The notes beneath the pieces were generated by a model. The model searched no databases. It saw nothing but the letters and a program-made list of their open reading frames with translations, and had not been told where the DNA came from. Made by a program: the position numbers and the translations under genes. Source: CAVVAY01 sp963746465 (lineage in GTDB: Bacteria > Actinomycetota > Actinomycetes > JACCUZ01). From it: 64,000 nucleotides of DNA. Of this stretch, positions 44,052 through 51,782 are shown piece by piece. Every line of letters starts with the position of its first letter. Within the stretch, counting starts at the first letter, position 1. The DNA is taken from contig CAVVAY010000007.1 in NCBI GenBank assembly GCA_963746465.1, positions 372,001 through 436,000 on the forward strand. The letters run 5' to 3'.

Positions 44052-45839
44052 GTGCCCGAGATCCGCGCCCGACTCCGACCGTTGCTCCTCGTGCTCGTGG
44101 CATGTTCGGTCGCTGTGACCTCGGTAGGTGGGTCGGCGTCGGCCAGCAGCAGCGACCGGATCGACCAGATCATCAAGCGGATGACGCTGCAGGAGAAGGT
44201 CGGGCAGCTCTTCGTCACCTACGCCTACGGGCAGACCGCCGACACGACCGACCCGGCCGATGTCGCGCACAACGAGCAGGACCTCGGCGTCGCGAACGGC
44301 AAGGAGCTGATCGAGAAGTACCACCTCGGTGGTGTCATCTACTTCGCCTGGTCGAACAACGTGGCGAACCCCGACCAGATCGCTGGTCTGTCCAACGGCC
44401 TGCAGCGGGTCGCGACCACGTCGGGCGCGCGCATCCCGCTGATGATCGCCACCGACCAGGAGCACGGCGTCGTCACCCGGGTCGGACCGCCAGCCACCCA
44501 GCTGCCGGGCAACATGGCACTCGGCGCCGGCCGCAGCGAGACCGACACCTACGACGCCGCGCAGATCAGTGGCAAGGAGCTGCGGGCGATCGGCATCAAC
44601 CAGAACTTCGCGCCCGACGCCGACGTCAACGTGAACGCGCAGAACCCGGTCATCGGTGTGCGGTCCTTCGGGTCCGACCCGTCTCTGGTGTCCAAGCTGG
44701 TCTCCGCGAGCGTCGCGGGCTACCAGGACGCCAACGTCTCCTCAACAGCCAAGCACTTCCCGGGTCACGGCGACACGGCGACCGACAGCCACTACGGCGT
44801 CCCGATCATCAACCACACGCGCGCGCAGTGGGAGAGCATCGATGCCCCCCCGTTCCGCGCCGCCATCAAGCGCGGCATCGACTCGATCATGACCGCGCAC
44901 ATCGTCGTGCCGTCACTCGACCCGTCCGGTACGCCGGCGACGCTGTCCAAGCCGATCATCACCGACGTGCTCCGTGGCGAGCTGGGCTACGACGGCGTGG
45001 TCATCACCGATGCGCTCACCATGCAGGGTGTCCGTGACAACTTCGGTGACGACCGCATCCCGGTGCTGGCACTGAAGGCCGGCGTCGACCAGCTGCTGAT
45101 GCCCGCCCCGGGCAAGCTCGACATCGCCTACAACGCGGTGCTCGACGCCGTCCGCTCCGGTGAGCTCACCGAGGCTCGGATCGACCAGTCCGTGCACCGG
45201 GTGCTGCAGCTGAAGATGACCCGCGGTCTGTTCAAGCCGAAGAACGTCTTCGTCGACCAGTCCGAGGTCGGCTCCCAGGTCGGCACCGCTGCCCACCAGC
45301 AGCGTGCCCAGGAGATCACCGACGCCACCGTCACCCTGGTGAAGGACGACGCCAACACGCTGCCGCTCGCCAAGGGAGCCCAGAAGGTGCTCGTCACCGG
45401 CGCCAGCGTCACGCCCGGCCTGGCCGAGCGGATCTCCGCCCGCGGACCCGCCGCCACGGCGTACAACACCGGCACCGCGCCGAACGACGCGACCATCGCC
45501 GCCGCCGTGACGAGGGCGAAGGCCAGCGACCAGGTCGTCGTCGCGACCAACAAGGCCTGGACCAGTGCCGGGCAGCAGAAGCTGGTCAAGCAGCTGATCG
45601 CCACCGGGAAACCGGTCGTCGTCGTGGCGGTGCGCGATCCGTACGACATCGCGTACTTCACCGACGCACCGACCTACCTCGCGACGTACTCCACCACCGC
45701 GATCTCCGTCGAGTCGCTCGCCCGGGTGCTCTTCGGAGAGGTCCAGCCCGCCGGCCTGCTGCCGGTCGCCATCCCGACAGCCGGTGACCCGGGCACCGAC
45801 CTGTACCCGTTCGGCCACGGCCTGACGACCACGTCATGA
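44052..45839 (+). CDS. Secreted GH3 beta-N-acetylhexosaminidase (NagZ-like)
   Basis: This 595-residue enzyme removes terminal beta-GlcNAc from wall fragments. It has a Sec signal peptide (LLLVLVACSVAVTSVGGSASA), a GH3 TIM-barrel with the NagZ-specific KHFPGHGDT loop (K234-H235; His in place of a Glu acid/base) and the nucleophile D320 in VVITDALTM, then a C-terminal alpha/beta domain as in Bacillus NagZ. The GTG at 44052 has TTGGAGG 5 bases upstream. First gene of nagZ-namZ-amiE-like operon, with TTGACC-type -35 sequences in the 280-base upstream region. Confidence 0.93.
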   Translation: MPEIRARLRPLLLVLVACSVAVTSVGGSASASSSDRIDQIIKRMTLQEKVGQLFVTYAYGQTADTTDPADVAHNEQDLGVANGKELIEKYHLGGVIYFAWSNNVANPDQIAGLSNGLQRVATTSGARIPLMIATDQEHGVVTRVGPPATQLPGNMALGAGRSETDTYDAAQISGKELRAIGINQNFAPDADVNVNAQNPVIGVRSFGSDPSLVSKLVSASVAGYQDANVSSTAKHFPGHGDTATDSHYGVPIINHTRAQWESIDAPPFRAAIKRGIDSIMTAHIVVPSLDPSGTPATLSKPIITDVLRGELGYDGVVITDALTMQGVRDNFGDDRIPVLALKAGVDQLLMPAPGKLDIAYNAVLDAVRSGELTEARIDQSVHRVLQLKMTRGLFKPKNVFVDQSEVGSQVGTAAHQQRAQEITDATVTLVKDDANTLPLAKGAQKVLVTGASVTPGLAERISARGPAATAYNTGTAPNDATIAAAVTRAKASDQVVVATNKAWTSAGQQKLVKQLIATGKPVVVVAVRDPYDIAYFTDAPTYLATYSTTAISVESLARVLFGEVQPAGLLPVAIPTAGDPGTDLYPFGHGLTTTS

Positions 45840-47185
45840 GTCAGGAGCACAACATGACCGACCCGACCGACCTGCCGACCCGACCGCTCGGCCTCGGCCG
45901 CCGGGGCTTCCTCGGAGCCCTCGGTGCCGCAGCCGCCGGAGTGGCCGCCGGACCGACCCTGGCCGGCCCGGCCGCCGCCGCGACCGGGCCCAGCGGCGGA
46001 CAACCGGTGCGGACCGGTATCGAGCAGCTGATCTCCGGCGGGTACGACGTGCTCCGCGGGCAGAAGGTGGGCATCGTCACCAACCCGACCGGGGTCCTGC
46101 CCGACCTGACCCACGAGGTCGACGTGATGGCCGCCTCGGACCAGGTCGACCTGGTGGCCGTGTTCGGACCGGAGCACGGCTTCCGCGGCACGGCACAGGC
46201 CGGCGGCTCCGAAGGCAGCTACGTCGACGAGCGCACCGGGCTGACGGTCTGGGACACCTACCTGAAGAGCGGCGCCGCACTGGCCGACATCGTCCGTCGC
46301 TCGGGTGTGGACACGATGGTGTTCGACATCCAGGACGCCGGTGCGCGCTTCTACACCTACATCTGGACGATGTACGACTGCATGGTCGCGGCTGCCGTGA
46401 CCGGCAAGCGGTTCGTCGTCCTGGACCGGCCGAACCCGACGACCGGACGCGTCCCGCGCGGCCCGGTACTGGACCGGGCGTTCGCGACCTTCGTGGGGCG
46501 TCGCGAGATCTGCCAGCAGCACGCCATGACCGTCGGCGAGCTGGCCCTGCTCTTCGCCGCGGAGTACCTGCCGGACGAGACCGACCAGCCGCTGCAGGTC
46601 GACGTGGTGCGGATGCGCGGCTGGGACCGCCGGCAGGCGTACGTCGACACGGGTCTGCCCTGGATCCTGCCGTCGCCGAACATGCCGACCCCGGACACCG
46701 CGCTGGTATACCCCGGCACCTGCATGTTCGAGGGGACCAACCTGTCCGAGGGCCGTGGCACCACCCGGCCGTTCGAGCTGGTCGGGGCACCGTACGTCGA
46801 CGAGCGCTGGGCGAACGAGCTGCGCGACCAGAATCACCCGGGGGTGCTGATCCGGGAGGCCTACTTCACGCCGACGTTCTCCAAGCACGTCAACAAGGCG
46901 TGCGCAGGCGTGCAGCTGCAGGCGACCGACCCGTCGACCTTCGACGCTCTGCGCACCGCCACCGCGATGATCGTGGCAGCCAAGAAGATCTACGGGTCCG
47001 ACTTCGCCTGGCGCTCGGACAACTGGATCGACAAGCTCACCGGGACGACGAGGTTCCGGACCATGGTCGACGCCGGCGCATCGACCGACGAGGTCGTGGC
47101 GGCCTGGCAGGACGAGCTCGCTGCCTTCGACGCCAAACGACGCGAGCACCTGCTCTACGGACCGTACGGCGGGGGCCAGGGGTGA
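45836..47185 (+). CDS. Secreted exo-beta-N-acetylmuramidase, DUF1343/GH171 (NamZ-like)
   Basis: This 449-residue protein has a twin-arginine export signal (GRRGFLGALGAAAAG). The body matches DUF1343, shown in Bacillus subtilis to be NamZ, which cleaves MurNAc from the non-reducing end of peptide-free peptidoglycan. Family motifs here: KVGIVTNPTGV, VFGPEHGFRG, DTMVFDIQDAGARFYTYIWTM, VLDRPNPTTG and CMFEGTNLSEGRGTT. The ATG at 45836 overlaps the nagZ stop; an ATG at 45854 is an alternative. It follows NagZ and precedes an AmiE-like hydrolase, the same trio as in Bacillus. Confidence 0.92.
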   Translation: MSQEHNMTDPTDLPTRPLGLGRRGFLGALGAAAAGVAAGPTLAGPAAAATGPSGGQPVRTGIEQLISGGYDVLRGQKVGIVTNPTGVLPDLTHEVDVMAASDQVDLVAVFGPEHGFRGTAQAGGSEGSYVDERTGLTVWDTYLKSGAALADIVRRSGVDTMVFDIQDAGARFYTYIWTMYDCMVAAAVTGKRFVVLDRPNPTTGRVPRGPVLDRAFATFVGRREICQQHAMTVGELALLFAAEYLPDETDQPLQVDVVRMRGWDRRQAYVDTGLPWILPSPNMPTPDTALVYPGTCMFEGTNLSEGRGTTRPFELVGAPYVDERWANELRDQNHPGVLIREAYFTPTFSKHVNKACAGVQLQATDPSTFDALRTATAMIVAAKKIYGSDFAWRSDNWIDKLTGTTRFRTMVDAGASTDEVVAAWQDELAAFDAKRREHLLYGPYGGGQG

Positions 47186-48861
47186 GGCTCGGGACAACGC
47201 GCCGGGCGGCCGCGCTCGCGACGGTGGCCCTCGTCGCGTCCTCGCTGACGCTCGCGTCGGCTGGTGGGTCGACGGCCGGCGAGCGGACCTCGCGCGTGCT
47301 CCGGGACGGCACACCGCAGCAGGCCGGGCTGGTCACCGCCCCCATCGAGGCGATGAAGACCGACCTCGAGTCGTACCTGAACCCCTCACCCACCCGGCCG
47401 CTCTACGCCGGGGGAGTGGTGCTGGCCGGGCACGACGGCTACGTCGTGCAGCGAGCGGCTGCGGGCTACGCATTGCGCTACGCCGACGGAGCCGGCACCG
47501 AGCTTCCCCGCGACCAGTGGGTCCCCGCGCGGACCGACACCATCTTCGACCTCGCCTCGGTCTCGAAGCTGTTCACCTCGATCGCTCTGGTGCAACAGGT
47601 CCAGGCGGGCAACATCGACCTCGACCGCACCGTGGCGTCCTACATCCCGGCGTTTGCTGCCAACGGCAAGCAGGCCGTGACCGTGCGCCAGCTGTTGACG
47701 CACACGTCGGGCTTCCCGGCCTGGCTGCCGTTGTGGAGCAGCCAGCCGACGCCCGAGGCGCGGATCCAGGCCGTCTACGACGCCAAGCTGTCCAACCCGC
47801 CGGGGACCACGTACCTGTACTCCGACCTGAACATGATCACGGCCGGCAAGCTGGTCGAGCTCGTCACCGGCAAGCCGCTCGACCAGGTCGTCCACGAGCG
47901 GATCACCGGTCCGCTCGGGATGAGCGACACGGGGTACAACCCGCCGGCCTCCGAGCTCGGCCGGATCGCCGCGACGGAGTACCAGACCGCGCCACCCCGC
48001 GGCATGGTGCGCGGCAGCGTGCACGACGAGAACGCCTGGGCGCTGAACGGGGTCGCGGGGCACGCCGGGGTCTTCTCCACGGCCGACGACCTTGCCGTGC
48101 TGGCCCAGACCATCATCAACGGAGGGTCGTACGGCGGGACCCGCATCCTCAGCGCGAACTCGGTCGACGCCTTGATGCACAACGAGAACGCAGCGTTCCC
48201 GGGGAACTCGCACGGGCTCGGCTTCGAGCTCGACCAGATGTGGTACATGGACGGGCTCTCCGGTCCGGAGACGGCCGGGCACACCGGGTACACCGGCACC
48301 TCGATCGTCATCGACCGGGCCAGCAAGTCGTTCGTCATCCTGCTCACGAACCGGGTGCACCCCAGTCGCAACTGGGGCAGCAACAACCCGGCCCGGCGAG
48401 CGGTCGCCCGTGACATGGCGCGGGCAATCCCGGTGCGACCGCAGAAGGGGCACACGGCATGGTTCTCCGGTGTGGGGGACGCCCGCACGGTGACCCTCTC
48501 GGCGCCCGTGCAGCTGAGCAGCGCACCGACGCGCCTGACCTTCGATCTCTGGTACGACACCGAGCCGACCGACGTCGTGACGCTGGAGGCCTCCTCCGAC
48601 GGCGGCAGCACCTGGCAGGAGCTCCAGCACTGGTCCGGCTGGTCAGGCAAGCGGTGGGGCTCCCAGTCGGTGGACCTCGATGGGCTCGACGGTGCCGTCA
48701 CCCTGCGGTGGCGATACGCCTCCGACGCGCTCTACCAGGGCCGCGGCGTGTATGTCGACGGGATCCGGGTGAGCTCGCCGGGCCACATCGTCTTCGACGA
48801 CTCCCGTCAGCGGGACGCCGATGCAGTGCAGCTCGCCGGCTGGTCGGCGTCGGCGAACTGA
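47182..48861 (+). CDS. Secreted serine hydrolase, class C beta-lactamase fold (AmiE-like)
   Basis: This 559-residue exported protein has a signal peptide, then the penicillin-binding fold with S126-x-x-K129 (SVSK), the Tyr motif YSDLN and the HTGYTG third motif. In the Bacillus mur operon the homologous AmiE is an amidase that strips peptides from MurNAc; position after nagZ and namZ supports the same role. A C-terminal beta-sandwich of about 120 residues (WFSGVGDARTVTL to GIRVSSPGHIVF) may bind substrate or wall. The GTG at 47182 overlaps the namZ stop as GTGA. Confidence 0.9.
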   Translation: MRLGTTRRAAALATVALVASSLTLASAGGSTAGERTSRVLRDGTPQQAGLVTAPIEAMKTDLESYLNPSPTRPLYAGGVVLAGHDGYVVQRAAAGYALRYADGAGTELPRDQWVPARTDTIFDLASVSKLFTSIALVQQVQAGNIDLDRTVASYIPAFAANGKQAVTVRQLLTHTSGFPAWLPLWSSQPTPEARIQAVYDAKLSNPPGTTYLYSDLNMITAGKLVELVTGKPLDQVVHERITGPLGMSDTGYNPPASELGRIAATEYQTAPPRGMVRGSVHDENAWALNGVAGHAGVFSTADDLAVLAQTIINGGSYGGTRILSANSVDALMHNENAAFPGNSHGLGFELDQMWYMDGLSGPETAGHTGYTGTSIVIDRASKSFVILLTNRVHPSRNWGSNNPARRAVARDMARAIPVRPQKGHTAWFSGVGDARTVTLSAPVQLSSAPTRLTFDLWYDTEPTDVVTLEASSDGGSTWQELQHWSGWSGKRWGSQSVDLDGLDGAVTLRWRYASDALYQGRGVYVDGIRVSSPGHIVFDDSRQRDADAVQLAGWSASAN

Positions 48862-48867
48862 CCGGGG

Positions 48868-48879
48868 TAACTTTCCTCC
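48868..48879 (+). promoter_or_regulatory. Leaderless-type promoter -10 element of the RpiR-type regulator
   Basis: TAACTT (48868-48873) is followed by TCCTCC and the ATG at 48880. There is no ribosome-binding sequence in the sense orientation, so the regulator seems to have its own leaderless transcript just after the amiE-like gene. Confidence 0.45.
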
Positions 48880-49812
48880 ATGTCCGCGAACGTCGACGCC
48901 ACCACGTCGACCCCTGACGGCCAGGCCCCCTCTCTGGCCGTGCGGCTGCGGGCGATCCTGCCCTCCCTGTCCCGCTCCGAGCGCCGAGTGGCCCAGGAGG
49001 TGCTCGGGGACCCGCGGGCCGTCGCCGCCAGCACGATCACCGAGCTGGCGCAGAAGTGCGGCACCTCGGAGACCACGGTCATCCGGTTCTGCCGGACCCT
49101 CGGCCTGTCCGGCTACCCGCAGCTCCGCCTGACCCTGGCCACCGAGTCCGGCCGCGCGGACAACGGTGTCCGAGTGGTCGGCAGCGACATCGGCCCCGGC
49201 GACGACCTGGCTGCCATCGTCGAGAAGATCGCCTTCGCCGACGCCCGGGCAGTGGAGGAGACGGCGTCCCACCTGGACCTCGCGGCGTTGCAGACGGTGG
49301 TCGACGCGCTGGTCGCTGCCCACCGCATCGACGTGTACGGCGTGGGCGCCAGCGCGTTCGTCGCGATGGACTTCCAGCAGAAGCTTCACCGCATCGGCCA
49401 GATCGCCTTTGCCTGGTCCGACACCCACATCGCCCTCACCAGCGCAGCCCTGCTGCAGCCGGGCGACGTGGCGATCGGCATCTCGCACACCGGCGTCACG
49501 TCGGACACCATCGACGCGCTCGCGCAGGCCCGCCGCAGCGGAGCGACCACCGTCGCCCTCACCAACTTCCCGCGCTCGCCCATCGTCGACGTGGCCGACC
49601 ACGTGCTGACCACCGCCGTGCGCGAGACGACGTTCCGCAGCGGGGCGATGGCAAGTCGGCTGGCGCAGCTCACCCTGGTCGACTTCATGTTCGTCGGGGT
49701 CGCCCAGCAGACCACCGCCGAGACGCGGGCAGCGCTCGAGGCGACGCTCGCCGCGGTCAGCGCTCACCGGGTCAAGCCGGACCGCGGCGGCGCCGCCAGG
49801 CGCCGCCGGTAG
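48880..49812 (+). CDS. MurR/RpiR family transcriptional regulator
   Basis: This 310-residue regulator has an N-terminal HTH_6 domain (about 20-95; LSRSERRVAQEVLGDP, ITELAQKCGTSETTVIRFCRTLG) and a C-terminal SIS domain (about 130-270; IDVYGVGASAFVAMDFQQKL, GISHTGVTSDTIDAL) that binds a sugar phosphate. In Bacillus and E. coli, MurR responds to MurNAc-6-phosphate; adjacency to the nagZ-namZ-amiE operon points to the same ligand here. It ends stop-to-stop with the convergent formate dehydrogenase operon. Confidence 0.92.
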   Translation: MSANVDATTSTPDGQAPSLAVRLRAILPSLSRSERRVAQEVLGDPRAVAASTITELAQKCGTSETTVIRFCRTLGLSGYPQLRLTLATESGRADNGVRVVGSDIGPGDDLAAIVEKIAFADARAVEETASHLDLAALQTVVDALVAAHRIDVYGVGASAFVAMDFQQKLHRIGQIAFAWSDTHIALTSAALLQPGDVAIGISHTGVTSDTIDALAQARRSGATTVALTNFPRSPIVDVADHVLTTAVRETTFRSGAMASRLAQLTLVDFMFVGVAQQTTAETRAALEATLAAVSAHRVKPDRGGAARRRR

Positions 49813-50874
49813 CTATCGCGGATCGCGCTCGTCGAGCCGGGCACGCTGCGGCTCGACGGTGTAGCGCGGGTCCTCGGCCGAGGCGACACCGGCCCGGAAG
49901 ACACCGAACCGGGTGCACGCCGAACCGGCCAGCAGAGCGGCCCCGGCTACCACAGCGGCCGCGCGGCTCCGGCCGCCGAACAGCGCGCCGGCGACCGCAC
50001 CACCGACGGCGAGCGCCTCCGCAGCCTTCATCAGCTGCCCGGCGGAGCCCGACTCGTAGGTCTCGCGCACGATCCCCAGCCGGCTGCGCATCTGCCGGGT
50101 GGCGGCGGTCTCGACCACGGCACCCAGCACCGCGGCCCGGCGGGCCGGTCCGGTATCCGATCGTGCGGCACCCAGCAGGCCCAGCCCCGCCGCGGCGCAG
50201 GTCGCCGACCCCACGAAGACGAACGGCAGCTCGCGGTGGGCGTCGTGCCAGGCGGGCACGGCGGTGTCAGAGATCAGCACGGCGGTGTACGACGCCACGC
50301 CCGGTCCGGCCACGGCGGCCGTCGCTGTGGCCAGCCGGCCGACCCGCGGGAAGCGACCGGTCAGGTCGGTCAAGGACGCGACGACTGCCGCCGGGGCATA
50401 CGCCGAGACGAACCAGGTGCCCACGCTCATCGGCGAGGTCACCTTGACCACGCGCAGCATGTTGTAGAACCGCTCAGGCCGGCCGAGGTCGTGGATCAGG
50501 GCGCCGAGCGAGGCAAGGATCGCCACCGCTGCGCCGGCCTTCGACGTACGGGCCAAGGAGTCGCGACCGGTCGCCTGCGCTCCTGCCGCCACCACCGACG
50601 AGGCGCCGGCGAGCCCGCCGAGGAAGAAGTACCCGGCGATGTCCCGCTCTTTCCACACCGGCTTCTTGATGACCGGCCGGCCGTAGTAGGACGTGAACTC
50701 CGCGCGCGGCACCATCAGTGCCTCGCCGCGCCGCCCCCGCCGCCGCTTGCGGCCCTGGCCCCAGCGCTCGTCACCACCGCGTGGCCCGCCGGCGGAGCGG
50801 CCGCCCGCCGACCCCACCGTGGCCTCCCGGCCGGGCCGTGCGCCCTGCACGCCGTCCCGGGTGACCTGGCTCAT
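49813..50874 (-). CDS. NrfD-type membrane subunit of formate dehydrogenase
   Basis: This 353-residue protein is a polysulfide-reductase/NrfD family quinone-site subunit with about eight membrane helices. The first 55 residues are a Gly/Arg-rich cytoplasmic tail (GGDERWGQGRKRRRGRRGE), then EFTSYYGRPVIKKPVWK and helices beginning IAGYFFLGGLAG; IHDLGRPERFYNMLRV is a family motif. It should pass electrons from the iron-sulfur subunit to quinone. The ATG at 50874 overlaps the preceding stop as ATGA. A start at a later Met (MVPRAEF) would drop the tail. Confidence 0.9.
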   Translation of the reverse strand: MSQVTRDGVQGARPGREATVGSAGGRSAGGPRGGDERWGQGRKRRRGRRGEALMVPRAEFTSYYGRPVIKKPVWKERDIAGYFFLGGLAGASSVVAAGAQATGRDSLARTSKAGAAVAILASLGALIHDLGRPERFYNMLRVVKVTSPMSVGTWFVSAYAPAAVVASLTDLTGRFPRVGRLATATAAVAGPGVASYTAVLISDTAVPAWHDAHRELPFVFVGSATCAAAGLGLLGAARSDTGPARRAAVLGAVVETAATRQMRSRLGIVRETYESGSAGQLMKAAEALAVGGAVAGALFGGRSRAAAVVAGAALLAGSACTRFGVFRAGVASAEDPRYTVEPQRARLDERDPR

Positions 50875-51782
50875 GACCGTCGCCCGGCGAAGCAGGCCGT
50901 GACACCCGCGGCCAGCCCCAGAGCAGCCAGTGCAGCGCGCTTGTACATCGCGGGGAGATCGCGGGTGGTCACGACCGGGTCGGGCGGGAGGCCGTAGACC
51001 TCCGGCCGGTCGAGCAGCAGGAAGAACGCGCCGTCGCCGCCGACGCCGTCGCTGGGGTCGTGGCCGTACAGCCTGGCCTGGCTGACGCCCGCCTCGTGCA
51101 GCTGCTCGACCCTTGCCTCGGCCCGCTCCCGCAGCGCCTCCAGCTCGCCGAACTGGATCGACTCGGTGGGGCAGGTCTTGGCGCAGGCCGGTTCCATGCC
51201 GGCCCCGAGCCGGTCGTAGCAGAGGGTGCACTTGAAGACCCGGCCGTCCGACGGACGCTGGTCGATGACGCCGTACGGGCACGCGGGCACGCAGTACCCG
51301 CAGCCGTTGCACACGTCCTCCTGCACCACCACGGTGCCGAACTCGGTGCGGATCAACGCCCCGGTCGGGCATACGTCGAGGCAAGCGGCGTGCGTGCAGT
51401 GCTTGCAGACGTCGGAGGACATCAGCCACCGGAAGTCCAGCTCCGGTGCGGCCGACGGGTCGGTCCCGGGCGGCCGGCTGGCCGGCATGCCCAGGTCGAC
51501 GACCTCGGCGCGGGCCCGCTGCAGGCCGGCTTCCTGGCGGCCCACCGGCTCGTTCTGCTCGATGAACGCGACGTGCCGCCAGGTGCTCGCACCGAGCGCG
51601 CCGGTGTTGTCGTAGGACATCCCGGTCAGGTCCAGGCCGTCCTCGGGGATCGCGTTCCACTCCTTGCAGGCCACCTCGCAGGCCTTGCAGCCGATGCAGA
51701 CGCTGGTGTCGGTGAAGAAGCCGACCCGCGGCTGTTGCTCCGTGCCCCAGCCCGCCTCGGCGGTCGGGTCCAGGCCCCTCAT
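50871..51782 (-). CDS. Formate dehydrogenase iron-sulfur subunit
   Basis: This 303-residue electron-transfer protein carries Cys groups for four [4Fe-4S] clusters: C29-x2-C32-x2-C35-x3-C39 (SVCIGCKACEVACK), CKHCTHAACLDVCP, CNGCGYCVPACP and CTLCYDRL...CAKTCP. It resembles HybA/FdnH-type subunits and has one C-terminal hydrophobic helix (ALAALGLAAGVTACF). It links the catalytic subunit to the NrfD membrane subunit. Both ends overlap neighbours as ATGA. Confidence 0.95.
   Translation of the reverse strand: MRGLDPTAEAGWGTEQQPRVGFFTDTSVCIGCKACEVACKEWNAIPEDGLDLTGMSYDNTGALGASTWRHVAFIEQNEPVGRQEAGLQRARAEVVDLGMPASRPPGTDPSAAPELDFRWLMSSDVCKHCTHAACLDVCPTGALIRTEFGTVVVQEDVCNGCGYCVPACPYGVIDQRPSDGRVFKCTLCYDRLGAGMEPACAKTCPTESIQFGELEALRERAEARVEQLHEAGVSQARLYGHDPSDGVGGDGAFFLLLDRPEVYGLPPDPVVTTRDLPAMYKRAALAALGLAAGVTACFAGRRS

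Noticed and set aside
45674..47314. A 546-codon open frame antisense to namZ
   Set aside because: No recognisable domain and the sense gene is well supported by motifs and coupled starts.
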